DNA from: Bog-756 sp963828385
GTDB lineage: Bacteria; Actinomycetota; Acidimicrobiia; Acidimicrobiales; RAAP-2
NCBI GenBank assembly: GCA_963828385.1
Contig: CAWHEF010000002.1
Location: 2,930,550 to 2,994,549, forward strand
Direction of reading: 5' to 3'
DNA: 64,000 nt
Shown: positions 1 to 7,394 of the stretch, piece by piece
Position numbering within the stretch: the stretch's first letter is position 1
Layout: the number at the start of each line of letters is the position of its first letter
The notes under the pieces: generated by a model
Database searches by the model: none
Seen by the model: the letters and a program-made list of their open reading frames with translations, nothing else
What the model was told of the DNA's origin: nothing
Made by a program: the position numbers and the translations under genes

Positions 1-801
1 CCGGTCGAGGAGCAGGCCGGCGAGCAGGTCCCCGCCCCCGACGGCTTGGAACCACCGCATCTCCACGTCGACTGCATAGCCGGCGCAGTGGGCGCTCGGG
101 AGCACCGCCGCGTACCCGAGGGACCGGAGGTGCAGCTGGTGCCGGATGCTCCTGACGAGGCTCGTGACCCACAGCGGTGGCGTCCCCGACGGGGTGGCCG
201 CCGCGAACTCCCGGCCGAGGTCGTTCAAGAGGGCGACGACCTCGGGACGGGCGCGGACGAAGCGAAGGCCCGAGGTGCGCGGGCGCCGGTTCGGAAGAGC
301 CCTGCGCTGCGCCCAGTCCCGGGCCCGACCCGGCAGCCCGTTCGGCTGGGGACGGTACCGGAACTCGAGCAACCGGCGCCGGCGAAGTGGATCCAGATCG
401 ACGAGGACCCCCGAGCCCAACACGTCGTCATCGTTCTCGAACTGATGCGAGGAACCCCACCAGGCGGCGTCGATCTGCGACAGCAGGTAGATGCGAACGA
501 GGGAGGGAAGGTCGCTGGCCGAGCTGCGGTCGCTCGGTCGGTAGCAACGGACTTCGTCCGCAAGCCCCTTCGCCACGGCGTCGGTCCCTCCCGGCACGGC
601 CCCGAGGACCGCGGCCAGGTCCCGATCGCCCATCCGCTCGCCGAGCCGCTCGGCCAACCGGTCGAGCTCGGTGCCACTGGCGCCTGCTCCGGCGTCCCCG
701 ACCACGGTGGTGATCACGCAGTCGACCGCATCGCGGTACTCGGCCAAACTCGGCGCCGATCGGCGCCGACGTGCTCCCGGGCCGGAGCTGTCATCAACCA
801 T
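1..801 (-). CDS. DUF5715/M15-like peptidase, C-terminus cut by window edge
   Basis: An open frame of 267 codons runs from ATG at 801 to the window edge with no stop, so the C-terminus is missing. The last visible part contains SAHCAGYAVD, which fits the SxHxxGxAxD zinc-ligand motif of M15 D,D-carboxypeptidases and related DUF5715 proteins. It is preceded by PLWVTSLVRS, matching the substrate-cleft strand that usually reads like 'vtSayRs' in that fold. No signal peptide is visible at this start; the N-terminus is Arg-rich and the first 150 residues are hydrophilic. An AGGAGG sequence lies about 12 nt upstream of the ATG. Cell-wall peptide hydrolysis is inferred from the motif only. The long plus-strand frame over this stretch is its antisense shadow. 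Confidence 0.6.
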   Translation of the reverse strand, partial: MVDDSSGPGARRRRSAPSLAEYRDAVDCVITTVVGDAGAGASGTELDRLAERLGERMGDRDLAAVLGAVPGGTDAVAKGLADEVRCYRPSDRSSASDLPSLVRIYLLSQIDAAWWGSSHQFENDDDVLGSGVLVDLDPLRRRRLLEFRYRPQPNGLPGRARDWAQRRALPNRRPRTSGLRFVRARPEVVALLNDLGREFAAATPSGTPPLWVTSLVRSIRHQLHLRSLGYAAVLPSAHCAGYAVDVEMRWFQAVGGGDLLAGLLLDR

Positions 802-990
802 CAGGGACGTTGTCCTCCTACGGGACAAGATGCGGCCATCGGCTTCCTCTCCGACGGTCCGGGCGGGCCCCCCGAGGAGCCACCAAACCTTAGCGTCACG
901 GGCCGATGAGGGCAGGTGAGCGGGTTGGCCCATCGGCACGGCCGGGCACCCGGCCCACCGGCACGGCGGGACGAGAGGCACACTGGCCCC

Positions 991-1524
991 GTGCGCCTCT
1001 TCGTCGCCTGTGACCTGCCTCCGGCCGTGCTCTCCCGGGTGGCTGCGCTCCCTCGGCCGAACCGGCGCGGGGTGCGTTGGACCCGTCGCGACCAGTGGCA
1101 CATCACCCTCGCATTCCTCGGCGAGGTCGACGAGGCCGGGCCTGTATCCGACCGCCTGGCGGGCGTCACGGCATCGAAAGCTGCCGTCGAACAGCCACTG
1201 GCCGTGCTGGGGCCGACCACGGCGTGGTTCCCCGGCACCCGCGTGCTCCAGGTCCCGGTGACGGGGTTGGACGCGCTGGCCGCCGCCGTCCGGAGGGCGA
1301 CCGACCCGTGGCTGGAAGAGCACCGGAACTTCTCCGGGCATCTCACTGTCGCCCGGACCACAGGCGGCAAGCGCGGGCCCGCCGCCCTCGCCGGCAGTCC
1401 CATCGGCGCCACCTTCGCCGTCGACCGGCTGGTGCTCTACGAGTCGACCTCGACCTCAGGCCGCACCGCGTACCGGCCGCTCTCCTCCCATCGCCTCTCG
1501 CTCCCTGGCGAGTACGACACTTGA
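991..1524 (+). CDS. thpR: RNA 2',3'-cyclic phosphodiesterase (2H family)
   Basis: This 177-residue protein belongs to the 2H phosphoesterase family (ThpR/LigT), which opens 2',3'-cyclic phosphates on RNA ends. Both catalytic HxT/S motifs are present: HITLAFLG near residue 35 and HLTVAR near residue 117. The N-terminus VRLFVACDLP is the family's usual first beta strand, so I choose GTG at 991 rather than the ATG 75 bases upstream, whose extension is Pro/Arg-rich and non-homologous. A CACACT box lies 6 nt before the GTG, so the message may be leaderless. Length is normal for the family (about 180). The neighbours are unrelated. Confidence 0.85.
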   Translation: MRLFVACDLPPAVLSRVAALPRPNRRGVRWTRRDQWHITLAFLGEVDEAGPVSDRLAGVTASKAAVEQPLAVLGPTTAWFPGTRVLQVPVTGLDALAAAVRRATDPWLEEHRNFSGHLTVARTTGGKRGPAALAGSPIGATFAVDRLVLYESTSTSGRTAYRPLSSHRLSLPGEYDT

Positions 1525-1636
1525 CAGCGTGCGTATGACGATATATCGTGACCGTACTGAAGCTGTCAGCGGCGATCGCTGAGGCACCGGCGGAGCGACT
1601 GCCACCGCCGGACACATCGAGGACGAGGAGGAGACC

Positions 1637-2390
1637 ATGCGCGACCACAGGAATCACGAAGGCGACGACGTCCCGACCGGCAGGCGGGGTCCGAACAGGT
1701 GGCGGGACGATCGGCTCGGCGGCTCGCCGAGAGGCCGGTCCGCCGGTCGGGGACGGGCCGGCTTCGGTCCGTGGATGGGCCATCGCGGTGGGCCCGGGCG
1801 GGACTTCGGTTTCGGGCCGGTCGACTTCGGGCGAGGCCGGAAGCGGGGACGAGGCGACGTACGGGCGGCCATCCTGGCCCTGTTGACCGAAGAGCCCATG
1901 CACGGTTACCAGATCATCACCGAGCTCGGAGAGCGGAGCGGGGGGATGTGGCGGCCCAGTCCGGGATCGATCTACCCGACCCTGCAGGCGCTCGAGGATC
2001 AGGGACTGGTGAGAGCCGACGCCACCGAAGGCCGGCGGGTGTTCACCCTCACCGACGAGGGAAGGGCCGCCGCTGCCGCCGGCGCCGAGGGTCCGGCCCC
2101 CTGGGAGCGGGCCGCCGGTGGTGCCGACCGTTCCCTCCACGACCTGCCGCGGCCTCATGTTCGAGGTCGGGGCGGCCATCGTCCAGGTGGGACGGGCCGG
2201 CAGCGAGAGACAGGTCGAGGCGGTGGGCGACATCCTGGCCGATACACGGCGCAGGATCTACCTCGTACTGGCCGACGGGGACACCGGTTCGGGCGAGGGT
2301 GACGGCACGACCGGGGGCGACGAGGGCTCGGGCAGCTCGGGCGGCTCGGGCGGCTCGGGCAGCTCGGGCAGCTCGGGCAGCTCGGACTGA
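1637..2390 (+). CDS. PadR-family regulator, one frameshift
   Basis: The ATG at 1637 is preceded by a strong GAGGAGGAG ribosome site. After an Arg/Gly-rich leader of about 70 residues comes the PadR winged helix: AAILALLTEEPMHGYQI, then GSIYPTLQALEDQGLV and FTLTDEG. The frame then degenerates, while the next frame (GLMFEVGAAIVQVG onward) supplies the C-terminal helix typical of PadR proteins and a Gly/Ser tail ending in TGA at 2390. Restoring frame requires removing one C near 2147 (CTG-C-CGC-GGC). A functional gene with a sequence error is more likely than a pseudogene because both halves are conserved. PadR proteins usually repress nearby genes in response to small molecules; the target here is unknown. 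Confidence 0.75.
2325..2387 (+). repeat. Seven 9-bp tandem units in the padR tail
   Basis: Seven in-frame copies of a 9-bp unit (GGCTCGGGC or AGCTCGGGC) encode the Gly/Ser-rich C-terminus of the PadR-like protein. Copy number could vary by slippage without breaking the frame. Confidence 0.9.
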
Positions 2391-2405
2391 GTACCGTGGC
2401 GGGCG

Positions 2406-2974
2406 TCAACCGCCTTCGAACTCGAAGCCGAGATCCGGCGCACTGAGCAGCGCCTTGAACGCCAGGCCCTCCGAGCGGGCCATCGACTCGACCGTGCCCC
2501 CCCGGTCGACCACCGCCACCAGGATCGAGACGAGGGCACCCGACTCCTGCACGGCGTGGGCGGCATCGAGCAGCGACGACCCCCTCGTCACCGTGTCCTC
2601 GGTCACTGCCACCCGGTCGCCGGCATCGAGCGCACCGGCGATCCGTCCACCGGCTCCGTGATCCTTCGTCTCCTTGCGCACGCTGAACGCTTTCAGCGGC
2701 CGCCCCGGAGGGCGGCCACCCCGGCGGTGATGAAGGCCACGGGATCGGCCCCCATGGTCAACCCGCCGATGGCGGTCACGTCGTCGGGGAGGAGCGAGAG
2801 GATGCCGTCGGCCACGAGGACCATGGCCTCGGGCCGGCAGACGGTCTGCTTCGAATCGATGAACCACGTCGACTTCCTGCCCGATTTCAACGTGAAGTCG
2901 CCCCGCCTGATCGCGTGGGCGAGCAAGTGGTGGCGGAGCGCTCCGAGCTCGTCCGACGACAGCGTCGAGGTCAC
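2406..2974 (-). CDS. pyrE: Orotate phosphoribosyltransferase, one frameshift
   Basis: PyrE converts orotate and PRPP to OMP in pyrimidine synthesis. The first frame (GTG at 2974) gives the N-terminal half, including FTLKSGRKSTWFIDSKQ and TAIGGLTMGADPVA. The second frame gives GRPLKAFSVRKETKDHG and the PRPP loop VAVTEDTVTRGSS. They join at a G run near 2700 where one base appears to be missing (CGGGGCGGCC). With the base restored the protein is about 189 residues, normal for the family. The GTG start overlaps the purM stop as GTGA, so translation is probably coupled. It is the last gene of the purF-purM-pyrE chain; PurF and PyrE both use PRPP. I take the frameshift as a likely sequence error. 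Confidence 0.85.
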
Positions 2975-4056
2975 ACCCGCTCCCCGGTGGCATCCCGCTC
3001 GCCCGACCAGAACCCGCGGCCACGAAGCTCGACACCCCTGGCCCCTTCCTCCACCCGACCGACCACTGCCGCCTCGACGCCGGCGCTCCTCACGGCGTCG
3101 AGGGCCTCACCGGCACTGGGCTCCGACACGAAGACGACCATGCCCAGGCCGAGATTGAACACCCGGGCCATCTCGTCGTCGGCGACCAGGCCGAGCCGGC
3201 GTACCTCGGAGAAGATCCGGGGCACGTCCCAGCTGCTCCGGTCGAGCACCGCCCGCGCCCCGTCGGGGAGCGCCCGGGGCACGTTTCCCTCGAACCCCCC
3301 GCCGGTGATGTGGGCACAGGCATGGACCTCCGCCGCAGCCATGGCGGCGAGCACGGCCGGGGCGTAGAGCACGGAGGGAACGAGGAGCTCGTCGCCGAGC
3401 GTGTGGTCCGCATCCGGCCAAGCCCGATCGGACAGACTGCGCCCGGCCCGCTCGAGCAGCACGTGGCGGGCGAGCGTGTACCCATTAGCCCGCAAGCCTG
3501 GCGAGACGAGGCCGATGATCGCATCGCCGACCTCGACCCGGGAGGGCCCGAGGACCCGGTCCGCCTCGACGACACCAACGGCGAAGCCGACCAGATCGAA
3601 CGACCCCGGCTCCATGACGCCGGCGTGCTCGGCCATCTCCCCGCCCAGGAGGGCGGCGCCGACCCGGCGGCACCCGGCGGCCACCCCTGCCACCAGCTCT
3701 GCCATCTGGTCCGGATCGACCGTGGCGGCGGAGACGTAGTCGAGGAGGAACAGCGGCTCGGCGCCCTGGCACACCAGGTCGTCGACGCACATGGCCACCA
3801 GGTCGATGCCGATGGTGTCGTAGCGCCGGAGGGCCCGGGCCACCAACGCCTTCGTCCCGACCCCGTCGGTGCCGGCCACGAGCACCGGCTCCCGATAGCG
3901 GGCCACATCGAGGGCGAAGAGGCCGCCGAAATCACCCAGACCGCCGATCACCTCGCGACGGAGGGTGGCGGCGACGAGTGGCTTGATGCGGTCCACGGCA
4001 CGGCTGCCGGCATCGATGTCGACGCCGGCCGACGCGTACGTCGCAGGCTCGGTCAC
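2971..4056 (-). CDS. purM: Phosphoribosylformylglycinamidine cyclo-ligase (AIR synthetase)
   Basis: PurM makes AIR from FGAM and ATP, step five of purine synthesis. The 361-residue product starts TYASAGVDIDAG near residue 5, the hallmark N-terminus, and contains the AIRS motif VAGTDGVGTK, DDLVCQGAEPLF, and the C-terminal-domain motif HITGGGFEGNVPRALP. Start is GTG at 4056, which overlaps the purF stop as GTGA; the in-frame extension upstream is only antisense-like sequence inside purF. Its own stop overlaps the pyrE start. Length is typical (about 345-360). Confidence 0.95.
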   Translation of the reverse strand: MTEPATYASAGVDIDAGSRAVDRIKPLVAATLRREVIGGLGDFGGLFALDVARYREPVLVAGTDGVGTKALVARALRRYDTIGIDLVAMCVDDLVCQGAEPLFLLDYVSAATVDPDQMAELVAGVAAGCRRVGAALLGGEMAEHAGVMEPGSFDLVGFAVGVVEADRVLGPSRVEVGDAIIGLVSPGLRANGYTLARHVLLERAGRSLSDRAWPDADHTLGDELLVPSVLYAPAVLAAMAAAEVHACAHITGGGFEGNVPRALPDGARAVLDRSSWDVPRIFSEVRRLGLVADDEMARVFNLGLGMVVFVSEPSAGEALDAVRSAGVEAAVVGRVEEGARGVELRGRGFWSGERDATGERV

Positions 4057-5552
4057 ACCTCGATCCCGCTGGTGGCGGTGGTCAAGGCCGCCCTGTCGGA
4101 CAGTTCGACGGGCACGGGGACGGGATAGTGCCCGGTCAGGCAGGCGTCGCAGAAGCCCGCCCCGGGAGTGTCGATGGCGGCGACGAGGTGCTCCAAGGTC
4201 AGGTACTCGAGGGTGTCGACCCCGAGCACCTCGGCAATCTCGTCGATCGACCGGTTGCACGCCAACAGCTCGTTGCGGTCCGGCGTGTCGATGCCATAGA
4301 AGCACGGCCACCGCCAGGGCGGGGACGAGATGCGCAGGTGGACCTGGGCTGCGCCGGCGTCGCGGAGCATGGCCACCATGGCCCGGGTGGTGGTGCCCCG
4401 GACGATCGAGTCGTCCACCACCACGAGCCGCTTGCCGGCGATGTTCTCGCGAAGGGGGTTGAGCTTGCGCCGGACCCCGTCGGCCCGCTCGGCCTGGGTG
4501 GGGGCGATGAACGTGCGCCCGATGTACCGGTTCTTCACCAGGCCCTGGCCGTAGGGGATGCCCGAGGACAGCGCGTACCCCTCGGCGGCGGGAACCCCGG
4601 ATTCGGGGACCCCCATGACCAGCTCGGCTGGCACCGGCGCCTGGGTGGCGAGCAGCTGCCCCATGCGGCGGCGGGCGCCGTGGACCTCGGTCCCGTAGAG
4701 TCTCGCGTCGGGCCGGGCAAAGTAGACGAACTCGAGAATGCAGAGCTTCGGGTCGACCCGCTCCTCGGGGAAGGGCCGCTCCGAGCGGACCTCCTTGGAA
4801 TCGATGACCACCATCTCACCGGGCTCCAGCTCGCGGATGAACGTGGCCCCCACCACGTCCAGCGCCGGTGACTCCGAAGCCAGCACCCACCCCTGCTCGA
4901 GCTGGTCGGTGGCCTCCAACCGGCCGAGGCACAGGGGGCGGAAGCCGTTCGGGTCGCGCACGCCGATGATCCGCTCGGCGTCCATGAGGACGAACGAGTA
5001 CGCCCCTTCGAGGGCGGGGAGGACCGAGCGGAGCGCACCCTCCAGATCGTCGGCACCTGCCGCCCCCTCCCTGTCGGTCGGCTCGGCGCCGACCGGCTCC
5101 GCGCCGACCAGCTCAGGTGGGTAGGCCTGAGCCAACAGCTCGGCGACCAGGTCACTGTCCGAGGACACCAGTCCGGGGAGCATGCCGGCCCGCCCGCCGA
5201 GGTCCGCCGTGTTGGTCAGGTTGCCGTTGTGGGCGAGGCCGAACCCGCTCCTCCCGACCCCGCGGTAGGCGGGCTGGGCGTGGACCCAGTCGCTCGACCC
5301 GGCCGTCGAGTACCGGGTGTGACCGATGGCCAGGTGGCCGCCGAGCCCGGACAGCTTCCGCTCGTCGAACACCGTGGTCACGAGGCCCATGTCCTTCATC
5401 ACGGTGATGGCCTCGCCGTCGCCCACCGCCATGCCCGCCGACTCCTGTCCCCGATGCTGCAAGGCGAACAGGCCGTCGAAGGTGAGATGTGCCACCGGTC
5501 GCCCCGGGGCATAGACCCCGAAGACGCCGCACGCTTCCTTGGCCTCCATCAT
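4053..5552 (-). CDS. purF: Amidophosphoribosyltransferase
   Basis: PurF commits PRPP to purines by transferring the glutamine amide nitrogen. The start MMEAKEACGVFG places the nucleophilic Cys at residue 8, so a short propeptide would be removed. The glutaminase domain has GHTRYSTAGSS and AHNGNLTN, and the phosphoribosyltransferase domain has the PRPP loop VVVDDSIVRGTT. Cysteines in KLCILEFVYF, WPCFYGID and FCDACLTGHYP match the four [4Fe-4S] ligands of the Bacillus-type enzyme. There is a short Ala/Gly/Glu-rich insertion around residue 160 (about 20 residues) in the glutaminase domain. The gene leads the purF-purM-pyrE chain with overlapping junctions. It begins 88 bp downstream of the GH5 gene on the same strand. 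Confidence 0.95.
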   Translation of the reverse strand: MMEAKEACGVFGVYAPGRPVAHLTFDGLFALQHRGQESAGMAVGDGEAITVMKDMGLVTTVFDERKLSGLGGHLAIGHTRYSTAGSSDWVHAQPAYRGVGRSGFGLAHNGNLTNTADLGGRAGMLPGLVSSDSDLVAELLAQAYPPELVGAEPVGAEPTDREGAAGADDLEGALRSVLPALEGAYSFVLMDAERIIGVRDPNGFRPLCLGRLEATDQLEQGWVLASESPALDVVGATFIRELEPGEMVVIDSKEVRSERPFPEERVDPKLCILEFVYFARPDARLYGTEVHGARRRMGQLLATQAPVPAELVMGVPESGVPAAEGYALSSGIPYGQGLVKNRYIGRTFIAPTQAERADGVRRKLNPLRENIAGKRLVVVDDSIVRGTTTRAMVAMLRDAGAAQVHLRISSPPWRWPCFYGIDTPDRNELLACNRSIDEIAEVLGVDTLEYLTLEHLVAAIDTPGAGFCDACLTGHYPVPVPVELSDRAALTTATSGIEV

Positions 5553-5640
5553 CGGTTGCTCACCGCATACACCGGGGGTCGCTGGGCACGTTCTCCAGCG
5601 CGTCGGGGCCCGGAATGGACGCCAACCGCGCCCTACCAGC

Positions 5641-7347
5641 CTAGTGGCGCGGTTGGTGCGGCGCCTCTCTGGCCGTCCCGGACCCCGACCTTGCCCGGTC
5701 GGCCGCCCTCTGCCGAGCTGGCCCCGGAGCCCGGACCGGACCACCACCACGGCCCTCGACGGCGCCGGCCGCGCTTCCGGCGGCGACCGTCACGGTCACG
5801 GCCGCGGCCGACGGATCGGAGGCAATCTCGAGCATGCGCCCCCCGGTCCGCCCCACGACGGTCCCACCGGTGACCACGGCGTGCCATCCCGTCCCGTACA
5901 CCCCCTGGGGCACGTCGATCTCGGTACGGGCGCTCGGACCGAAGTGGACGCCTGTCGGCCCGGTGGTGTCGTAGGAGAAGGAGAGCGTTCGGTTCGACTC
6001 GTCGTAGGAGAGCGAGGTCGGCGTGCCGGCCACCAGCACCGGATGGGGCCGCACGAGTGCGGCGACCACGGCGGCATCGGAGTTGGTCGGCGACGGCGGC
6101 TTCGCCAGGTTCTCGGCCAGGTACCCGTTGAACGACCACCAGATCCACGGGATGAGGGCGCCGTCCAGCTCGTCGACCTGGCGGTCGACGGCGCTCGGGT
6201 CGGTCGTGGCTCCGAACTCGGTGTTGAGGAGGGCACCTCCGGTCGACGCCGACCATGCTCGGGCATAGCCGAGCAGCGTGGGCTCGGCCGCCACCGACGT
6301 CGTGTAGAGGTGGAAGCTCATCCCGCTGTCGGGATCGCCTCCCGGCAGGGCGATGTGGGTCTGCGACTGGCCGAAGTTGAAGAGGACCCAGGGCTCCCCG
6401 AAGAGCAGGTGCCCGGGATCACTGGCCCGGATCGCCTTCGCCATGCGGGCGTAGTAGGGATCGAGCTCGGTCTGGTCCTCGGCAGGGCACCCGTTGGGGT
6501 CGAGGATGCAAGGGCTCCAGGTCGTGCCCGGCCAGGGTTCGTTCAGGAGGTCGTAGCCGATGACGCCGGGGTTGCCCTTCGCCCTGCGGGCCAGCGCCGA
6601 GAAGATCTCGGCCGCCCGGCGCTGGAGCGAGGTCCGGCCCGGCCCCTTGGCGTCGTCCCAGAAGCTCTGGAAGGCCGCCTGGATGGCCGGGTTGGTGACG
6701 TAGTAGCCGGGAAACGGCGCGTGGGTGTTGGTCGCTCCGTCGGTCTCGGTCATCCATCCGGGGAACCCGTCACTGCCGAGCGTCGGTCCCCACCCGTCCT
6801 GGTGCAGGTCGATGAGGACGAGGAGGCCATGGGAGGTCAGCATGTCCACCGTCGACATGAACGAGCGCACGAAGGCCGTGTCGATCCTTCCGGGGGCCGG
6901 CATGACCGACGCCGCGGTGAGCCCCAGGCGGACCACGTCGAAGCCGTGGGCCACCAGCCACTGGGCATCGCGGCTGCTGAACCCTTCTTGCGCCGGGGTC
7001 TCCGTGCCCTTGGCGACAAGGTTGACGCCGTGCAGGAGCACGACCCGGCCCTCGCTGTCGGTCAACCATCGCCCATCGTGTCCTATGAGCCCGTCGCTCC
7101 CGGCGATCCCCAAAGGGGCGACGCCGTCCGAGCCTGTGGTCTGGGCCGCCGCTGCCGGCGCTGCCGGGGCCGCCGCTGCGGGGGCCGATCGGCCGGCCGC
7201 CGGCCAGGCACCGAGCACCACGACCGAGCAGGCGACAGCGATCACGAGCCCCGGTCCGCGACGGGATCGCGGCCGCCGCCAGGCGCCCTTGTCCCTCCGC
7301 GGCCATCCGACGCCAGGCGCCGACACGAGCGGGGACGCTAACACCAC
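5641..7347 (-). CDS. Secreted GH5 glycosidase (endoglycoceramidase-like)
   Basis: This is a retaining glycoside hydrolase of clan A, family 5. Residues about 33-53 form a hydrophobic signal or anchor, followed by an Ala/Pro linker. The TIM-barrel carries LLHGVNLVAKG (about 104-114), YDLLNEPW with acid/base Glu270, and LLNTEFGA with nucleophile Glu377. A beta-sandwich-like C-terminal region follows, and the last 50 residues are Arg/Ala-rich. The closest family memory is endoglycoceramidase or cellulase-like GH5 enzymes of actinobacteria; the substrate cannot be read from sequence. It sits between purL and purF on the same strand, with no functional link that I can see. The frame opens at GTG 7347; the exact start is uncertain because the leader is weakly constrained. 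Confidence 0.8.
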   Translation of the reverse strand: MVLASPLVSAPGVGWPRRDKGAWRRPRSRRGPGLVIAVACSVVVLGAWPAAGRSAPAAAAPAAPAAAAQTTGSDGVAPLGIAGSDGLIGHDGRWLTDSEGRVVLLHGVNLVAKGTETPAQEGFSSRDAQWLVAHGFDVVRLGLTAASVMPAPGRIDTAFVRSFMSTVDMLTSHGLLVLIDLHQDGWGPTLGSDGFPGWMTETDGATNTHAPFPGYYVTNPAIQAAFQSFWDDAKGPGRTSLQRRAAEIFSALARRAKGNPGVIGYDLLNEPWPGTTWSPCILDPNGCPAEDQTELDPYYARMAKAIRASDPGHLLFGEPWVLFNFGQSQTHIALPGGDPDSGMSFHLYTTSVAAEPTLLGYARAWSASTGGALLNTEFGATTDPSAVDRQVDELDGALIPWIWWSFNGYLAENLAKPPSPTNSDAAVVAALVRPHPVLVAGTPTSLSYDESNRTLSFSYDTTGPTGVHFGPSARTEIDVPQGVYGTGWHAVVTGGTVVGRTGGRMLEIASDPSAAAVTVTVAAGSAAGAVEGRGGGPVRAPGPARQRAADRARSGSGTAREAPHQPRH

Positions 7348-7394
7348 CCGACGGCGAAGGCTCCGGCTCGGGGCTCCGTCGGCGGGAGCCGGGT

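Noticed and set aside
46..909. Long plus-strand ORF of 287 codons over the left edge
   Set aside because: It is antisense to the M15-like gene, with Arg/Pro/Gly-rich low-information sequence and no domain; typical GC-driven shadow.
5539..7341. 600-codon plus-strand ORF antisense to the GH5 gene
   Set aside because: The minus-strand frame has clear catalytic motifs; the plus-strand product has none.
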